From: Pseudomonas aegrilactucae | Lineage (GTDB): Bacteria > Pseudomonadota > Gammaproteobacteria > Pseudomonadales > Pseudomonadaceae | DNA: 64,000 nt | Assembly (NCBI RefSeq): GCF_019168305.1 | Contig: NZ_JAHTBI010000049.1 | Coordinates: 1 to 64,000, forward strand | Reading direction: 5' to 3' | In this document: positions 58,913 to 64,000 of the stretch, piece after piece | Numbering within the stretch: the stretch's first letter is position 1 | Layout of the letters: each line of letters begins with the position of its first letter | Notes under the pieces: generated by a model | Told to the model about the DNA's origin: nothing | Seen by the model: only the letters and a program-made list of their open reading frames with translations | Databases searched by the model: none | Position numbers and translations under genes: made by a program

Positions 58913-59836
58913 ATGCCGATGATAGCCAACATGTCTTCTACCGAATCTACCGCCAAGCGGCAGGCCGACACCACGCCGGCATCCAGCCTCGAGGCCTTGT
59001 ACAAGAGCAGCCTGCGGGTGCTGCGCCACCTGCTGCGCAACCCGATGACCCTGGCGGGGTTGCTGGTGGCGTTGCTGCTGATCGTGGTGGCGGCCTTCGC
59101 ACCCTGGATCGCCACCCACGACCCCGTGGTACAGAACCTGAGCAATGCCCTGCAGGCACCCGGTGCCGCACACTGGTTCGGCACCGATGAATACGGCCGC
59201 GACATCTTCAGCCGGCTGGTCTACGGCGCCCGCATCACCCTCTACATCATTGCCCTGGTGACCATCATCGTGGGCCCCATCGGGCTGTTCATCGGCACCG
59301 TCTCGGGCTATTTCGGCGGCATCGTCGACACGGTGTTCATGCGCATCACCGACATCTTTATCTCGTTCCCCAGCCTGGTACTGGCGCTGGCGTTCATCGC
59401 CGCCCTCGGCCCTGGCCTGGAGCATGCCGTGGTCGCCATCGCGCTGACCTCCTGGCCGCCGATCGCACGCCTGGCACGGGCCGAAACCCTGTCGCTGCGC
59501 AAGGCCGATTTCGTGGTTGCCGTGGAACTGCAGGGGGCGTCGTCGACGCGCATCATCCTGCGCCACATCGTGCCGATGTGCATGTCGTCGGTGATCATCC
59601 GCCTGACCATGAACATGGCCGGCATCATCCTGACCGCCGCCGCGCTGGGTTTCCTCGGCCTGGGTGCACAGGCGCCGCTGCCGGAGTGGGGTGCAATGAT
59701 CTCCACCGGCCGTCGCTACATGCTCGAGTGCTGGTGGCTGGTGGCAGTACCGGGTGCAGCGATCATGCTGGTGAGCCTGGCGTTCAACCTGCTGGGCGAT
59801 GGCCTGCGGGACATTCTCGACCCGCGTAGCGAGTAA
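58913..59836 (+). CDS. ABC transporter permease, DppC type
   Basis: 307 residues: cytosolic N-terminus, six helices, HWFGTDEYGRDIFSRLVYGARI near 85-105 and the EAA loop near SLRKADFVVAVELQGASSTRIILRHIVP, all DppC/OppC hallmarks. MPMIANM at 58913 is the start with GAGAGC upstream; ATG 58922 or 58931 are alternatives. Confidence 0.88.
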   Translation: MPMIANMSSTESTAKRQADTTPASSLEALYKSSLRVLRHLLRNPMTLAGLLVALLLIVVAAFAPWIATHDPVVQNLSNALQAPGAAHWFGTDEYGRDIFSRLVYGARITLYIIALVTIIVGPIGLFIGTVSGYFGGIVDTVFMRITDIFISFPSLVLALAFIAALGPGLEHAVVAIALTSWPPIARLARAETLSLRKADFVVAVELQGASSTRIILRHIVPMCMSSVIIRLTMNMAGIILTAAALGFLGLGAQAPLPEWGAMISTGRRYMLECWWLVAVPGAAIMLVSLAFNLLGDGLRDILDPRSE

Positions 59837-59847
59837 CTGGAGGCTTT

Positions 59848-60687
59848 ATGTCGACGCTCAAACTCAATGTCGATTCGCTCAATGTGCGCTTCGTCAACGG
59901 CAAGAAAGAAATGCACGCGGTGCGCGATGTGTCGTTCACCCTGGGCCGAGAAAAGCTGGCGATCGTGGGTGAGTCCGGTTCGGGCAAGTCCACCGTCGGG
60001 CGCAGCCTGCTCAAGCTGCACCCGGGCAGCACGCAGATCACCGCCAAGGCCCTGCAGTTCGGCGATATCGACCTGCTCAGCGCCAGCGAAAAGGCCATGC
60101 AGAAGATCCGTGGCCAGCGCATCTCGATGATCATGCAAGACCCCAAGTACTCGCTCAACCCGGTGGTCAAGGTCGGTGACCAGATCGCCGAGGCCTACCT
60201 GGCGCATCACAAGGCCAGCCGCAGCGAGGCCCGCGACCGCGTGATGCTGATGCTGGAAAAGGTGCACATTCGCGACCCCAAGCGCGTCTACAACCTGTAC
60301 CCGCATGAAGTCAGCGGCGGCATGGGCCAGCGCATCATGATCGCCATGATGGTGATCACCAACCCGGAAGTGATCATCGCCGACGAACCGACCTCGGCCC
60401 TGGACGTGTCGGTGCGCCAGCAAGTGCTGAACGTGCTCGAAGAGCTGGTGGTGGAGCAGCAGATGGGGCTGATCTTCGTCAGTCACGACCTCAACCTGGT
60501 GCGCAACTACTGCGACCGCGTGCTGGTGATGTACGCCGGCCGGGTGGTCGAGTCACTCGCCGCGTGCGACCTGCAATACGCCGAACACCCTTATACCCGT
60601 GGCCTGCTGGCGGCCTTGCCGAGCATGGACAACCGCCGCCCGCGCTTGCCGGTGCTGCAACGCGACCCGCTCTGGCTCACCTGCTGA
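59848..60687 (+). CDS. ABC transporter ATP-binding protein, DppD type
   Basis: 279 residues. Walker A GESGSGKST, signature VSGGMGQRIMIAMMV and Walker B VIIADEPTSALD; the terminal HPYTRGLLAALPSM is common to peptide-type ATPases. The signature Gly-Gly-Met-Gly is normal for DppD. AACTGGAGG stands before the ATG. It partners the DppF-type protein next. Confidence 0.88.
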   Translation: MSTLKLNVDSLNVRFVNGKKEMHAVRDVSFTLGREKLAIVGESGSGKSTVGRSLLKLHPGSTQITAKALQFGDIDLLSASEKAMQKIRGQRISMIMQDPKYSLNPVVKVGDQIAEAYLAHHKASRSEARDRVMLMLEKVHIRDPKRVYNLYPHEVSGGMGQRIMIAMMVITNPEVIIADEPTSALDVSVRQQVLNVLEELVVEQQMGLIFVSHDLNLVRNYCDRVLVMYAGRVVESLAACDLQYAEHPYTRGLLAALPSMDNRRPRLPVLQRDPLWLTC

Positions 60688-60698
60688 GGTAACTGACC

Positions 60699-61478
<780 letters not shown>

Positions 61479-61493
61479 GTTTCAAGCAATGTG

Positions 61494-61636
61494 ATCGTAC
61501 AACGTAGGTGATTCATGGTTGTTCGATCACGCTTCTAATAAATTTAATTCCTTTTAAAACAACAACATAGCGTCATTTATAAGAATTCTTGACGCTTCGG
61601 TTGGTTTTGTTGTTTGTTTAGTTGTACGATGACGTA
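61494..61636. promoter_or_regulatory. kdgD promoter region with two GntR operator copies
   Basis: TCGTACAAC at 61495-61503 and GTTGTACGATGACGTA at 61621-61636 frame an AT-rich stretch. GCGTCA (61570-61575) and TGACGC (61590-61595) form an inverted repeat; TTGACG at 61589 is a likely -35. Two operators 120 bases apart could support looping. Confidence 0.65.
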
Positions 61637-61683
61637 CCACTCAACGGTAACCCCATTGTTCTTTATCCTGAGGTTTGCGAAAA

Positions 61684-62595
61684 ATGACTCCACAAGAACT
61701 CAAAAAGGTCCTCTCTTCCGGCCTGCTGTCCTTCCCGATCACCGACTTCCACGCTAACGGCGACTTCAACAAAGAGTCCTATCAGAAGCGTCTGGAATGG
61801 CTTGCCCCGTACGGCGCAAGCGCCCTGTTCGCTGCTGGTGGCACGGGTGAATTCTTCTCGCTGGAGCCCAAGGAATACAGCGAGATCATCAAGACTGCAG
61901 TCGATACCTGCAAAGGTCAGGTGCCAATCCTCGCCGGCGCCGGCGGCCCAACCCGCCAGGCCATTGCCTACGCTCAAGAAGCCGAGCGCCTGGGCGCTGC
62001 CGGTATCCTGCTGATGCCGCACTATCTGACCGAGGCCAGCCAGCAAGGCTTGGTCAATCACGTTGAAGAAGTCTGCAAATCGGTTGATTTCGGCGTTGTC
62101 GTCTACAACCGCAACGTCTGCCGCCTGACCGCCGACAGCCTGGAGCAGTTGGTAGAGAAGTGCCCGAACCTGATCGGCTTCAAAGACGGTATCGGCGAAA
62201 TCGAACCCATGGTCGCCATCCGCCGCCGTCTGGGCGATCGCCTGACCTACCTGGGCGGCCTGCCGACGGCTGAAGTTTACGCAGCGGCCTACAAGGCTCT
62301 GGGCGTACCGGTCTACTCCTCGGCGGTGTTCAACTTCATCCCGAAAACCGCCATCGAGTTCTACGAAGCCATCGCCCGTGAAGACCACGAGACCGTTGGC
62401 CGCCTGATTGACGATTTCTTCCTGCCTTACCTGGAAATCCGCAACCGTTGCGAAGGCTACGGCGTCAGCATCATCAAGGCCGGTGCTCGCCTGGTTGGTC
62501 ACGACGCAGGCCCGGTACGTGCACCACTGACCGACCTGCTGCCGGACGAAGTCGCGCAGTTGAAAGCGCTGATCGACAAGCTCGGTCCACAGTAA
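61684..62595 (+). CDS. kdgD: 5-dehydro-4-deoxyglucarate dehydratase
   Basis: 303 residues, DapA-type TIM barrel. [12 protein letters not shown] binds the carboxylate, VVYNRN supplies the Tyr and IGFKDGIGE the Schiff-base Lys (about 185). It dehydrates and decarboxylates 5-dehydro-4-deoxy-D-glucarate to 2,5-dioxovalerate. The start is ATG 61684 (GAGG upstream); the frame extends slightly further. Codon use is highly biased. Confidence 0.93.
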   Translation: MTPQELKKVLSSGLLSFPITDFHANGDFNKESYQKRLEWLAPYGASALFAAGGTGEFFSLEPKEYSEIIKTAVDTCKGQVPILAGAGGPTRQAIAYAQEAERLGAAGILLMPHYLTEASQQGLVNHVEEVCKSVDFGVVVYNRNVCRLTADSLEQLVEKCPNLIGFKDGIGEIEPMVAIRRRLGDRLTYLGGLPTAEVYAAAYKALGVPVYSSAVFNFIPKTAIEFYEAIAREDHETVGRLIDDFFLPYLEIRNRCEGYGVSIIKAGARLVGHDAGPVRAPLTDLLPDEVAQLKALIDKLGPQ

Positions 62596-62605
62596 GACTC
62601 TGGCT

Positions 62606-62630
62606 TGCGGCGCCCTTTGCGGGCGCCGCA
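62606..62630 (+). promoter_or_regulatory. Intercistronic hairpin after kdgD
   Basis: TGCGGCGCCC-TTTGC-GGGCGCCGCA, a 10-bp perfect stem with no T-run, between kdgD and the dehydrogenase. Confidence 0.5.
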
Positions 62631-62656
62631 GTCTTCACGCCTAAAGGAGAAACAGA

Positions 62657-64000
62657 GTGAGCAACGTACAACGTTTCGAGAACTACATCGGTGGCCAGTG
62701 GCTGGCGGGCGATGAGTACACCAGCAATGTCAACCCCTCGGACCTGAGCGATGTGATCGGCGAATACGCCAAGGCCAGCGCCGAGCAGGTCGACAGCGCC
62801 ATCCGCGCTGCCCGTGGCGCGTTCGCCGAATGGTCGGTGTTCCCGATCCAGGCCCGCAGCGATGCGCTGGACAAGGTCGGCAACGAGATCCTCGCGCGCC
62901 GCGAAGAGCTCGGCACCTTGCTGGCCCGCGAAGAAGGCAAGACCCTGCCAGAAGGCATCGGTGAAGTGACCCGTGCCGGCAACATCTTCAAGTTCTTCGC
63001 CGCCGAGTGCCTGCGCCTGGCCGGTGAAGTGCTGCCCTCGGTACGCCCTGGCGTGACCGTGGAAGTGACCCGCGAGCCACTGGGCGTGATCGGCCTGATC
63101 ACCCCATGGAACTTCCCGATCGCCATCCCGGCGTGGAAGATCGCCCCGGCCCTGGCCTACGGCAACTGCGTGGTGTTCAAGCCGGCCGACCTGGTACCGG
63201 GCTGTGCCTGGGCACTGGCCGAGATCATTTCGCGCGCAGGCTTCCCGGCCGGCGTGTTCAACCTGGTGATGGGCAGCGGCCGCGTGGTCGGCGATGCGAT
63301 GGTGCAGGACGCGCGCGTGGACGGCATCAGCTTCACCGGTTCGGTGGGCGTAGGGCGCAGCATCGCGGCCGCCTGTGTGGCGCGTCAGGCCAAGGTGCAG
63401 CTGGAAATGGGCGGCAAGAACCCGCAGGTCGTGCTGGATGACGCCGACCTCAAGGTGGCTGTCGAACTGGCCGTGCAGAGTGCGTTCTACTCCACCGGCC
63501 AGCGTTGCACCGCCTCCAGCCGCCTGATCGTCACTGCCGGCATCTACCCGCGCTTCGTCGAGGCGATGGTCGAGCGCATGAAGTCGATCCGCGTGGGCCC
63601 GGCCCTGCAGGCCGGTACCGACATCGGCCCGGTGGTATCCAAGGCACAGCTGGCGCAGGACCTGGAATACATCCGCATCGGCCAGGCCGAAGGTGCACGC
63701 CTGGTCTCGGGTGGTGAAGTGGTCAAGGGCGAAACCGAAGGCTACTTCCTGGCGCCGACCCTGTTCGTCGACTGCACGCCTGACATGCGCATCAGCCGCG
63801 AAGAGATCTTTGGCCCGGTGGCCAGCGTGGTCAAGGTGGCCGACTACGAGGCCGCACTGGCCATGGCCAACGACACCGAGTTCGGTCTGTCGGCAGGCAT
63901 CGCCACCACCTCGCTCAAGTACGCCAACCACTTCAAGCGCCACTCCCAGGCCGGCATGGTGATGGTCAACCTGCCTACCGCCGGGGTCGACTACCACGTG
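62657..64000 (+). CDS. 2,5-dioxovalerate (alpha-ketoglutaric semialdehyde) dehydrogenase, partial
   Basis: 448 residues are visible before the window ends. Aldehyde dehydrogenase motifs: ITPWNFPIAIPAWKIAPAL, FTGSVGVG, the general base Glu in LEMGGKNPQ (about 255) and the nucleophile Cys in GQRCTASS (about 289), then REEIFGPVASV. The GTG start at 62657 has AAAGGAGA upstream. Its position behind kdgD assigns the last step, 2,5-dioxovalerate to 2-oxoglutarate. Confidence 0.9.
   Translation, partial: MSNVQRFENYIGGQWLAGDEYTSNVNPSDLSDVIGEYAKASAEQVDSAIRAARGAFAEWSVFPIQARSDALDKVGNEILARREELGTLLAREEGKTLPEGIGEVTRAGNIFKFFAAECLRLAGEVLPSVRPGVTVEVTREPLGVIGLITPWNFPIAIPAWKIAPALAYGNCVVFKPADLVPGCAWALAEIISRAGFPAGVFNLVMGSGRVVGDAMVQDARVDGISFTGSVGVGRSIAAACVARQAKVQLEMGGKNPQVVLDDADLKVAVELAVQSAFYSTGQRCTASSRLIVTAGIYPRFVEAMVERMKSIRVGPALQAGTDIGPVVSKAQLAQDLEYIRIGQAEGARLVSGGEVVKGETEGYFLAPTLFVDCTPDMRISREEIFGPVASVVKVADYEAALAMANDTEFGLSAGIATTSLKYANHFKRHSQAGMVMVNLPTAGVDYHV

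Overview
The window is chromosomal DNA of a Pseudomonas, most likely of the P. putida group. The evidence is the high G+C with strongly GC-ending codons, the MvaT/H-NS-family protein, a second-type CsrA (RsmI/RsmE-like), the glutathione reductase–AhpC–AhpF stretch, short REP-type palindromes with a GCCGGC..TTGCCGGCGAA core, and the content of the uronate region. This assignment rests on recognition of families, not on a search.

Layout. 1-3.6 kb is an accessory patch: a cut-off IS3-family insertion sequence, a zinc-ribbon membrane protein, a small orphan protein, an aerolysin/ETX-MTX2-type pore-forming protein of the 'follicular epithelium yolk protein' type, and a gene-poor stretch. 3.6-5.9 kb holds a soluble chemoreceptor with a zinc-binding CZB tail and small envelope proteins. 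6.0-12.1 kb holds two converging operons (chalcone-isomerase-like + DUF3833; NTF2-like, SDR, flavoprotein, DUF1365, cyclopropane-synthase-like methyltransferase, DUF2878). Their outer promoters carry the same TGTACA-N12 element expected for a LitR/CarH-type light-responsive MerR regulator. After tRNA-Leu(UAA) come a DUF1275 protein, a PAS-kinase/KaiC-like ATPase/receiver operon, csrA, topoisomerase IB, modABC with a ModE box, a nitronate monooxygenase, small genes and a TsdB/TsdA-like cytochrome pair.

24.9-34.4 kb: galU, directly followed at its terminator by a complete-looking 320-nt ORF-less group IIC intron, then gor, ahpC, ahpF, gloA, an mvaT-type gene, cobF, a glycosyltransferase and a receiver protein. 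34.7-41.2 kb is a signalling operon (hybrid kinase with three receivers, CheR, CheB, receiver-kinase, receiver). 41.2-48.4 kb carries thiolase/3-hydroxyacyl-CoA dehydrogenase/TetR, an AraC regulator, a LysR regulator, and a nucleoside-type deaminase with an MFS exporter and a TetR regulator.

48.4-64.0 kb is a hexuronate/aldarate catabolic region: aldose epimerase, GntR/FCD regulator, SMP-30 lactonase, uronate dehydrogenase, KdgM-like porin, enolase-superfamily dehydratase, a peptide-type ABC importer with two paralogous binding proteins, kdgD, and a 2,5-dioxovalerate dehydrogenase cut by the window end. Five copies of a GTTGTACGA element lie in the promoter regions of this cluster and are the likely operators of the GntR protein. 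Together the genes would take a uronate via aldarolactone, aldarate, 5-dehydro-4-deoxyglucarate and 2,5-dioxovalerate to 2-oxoglutarate.
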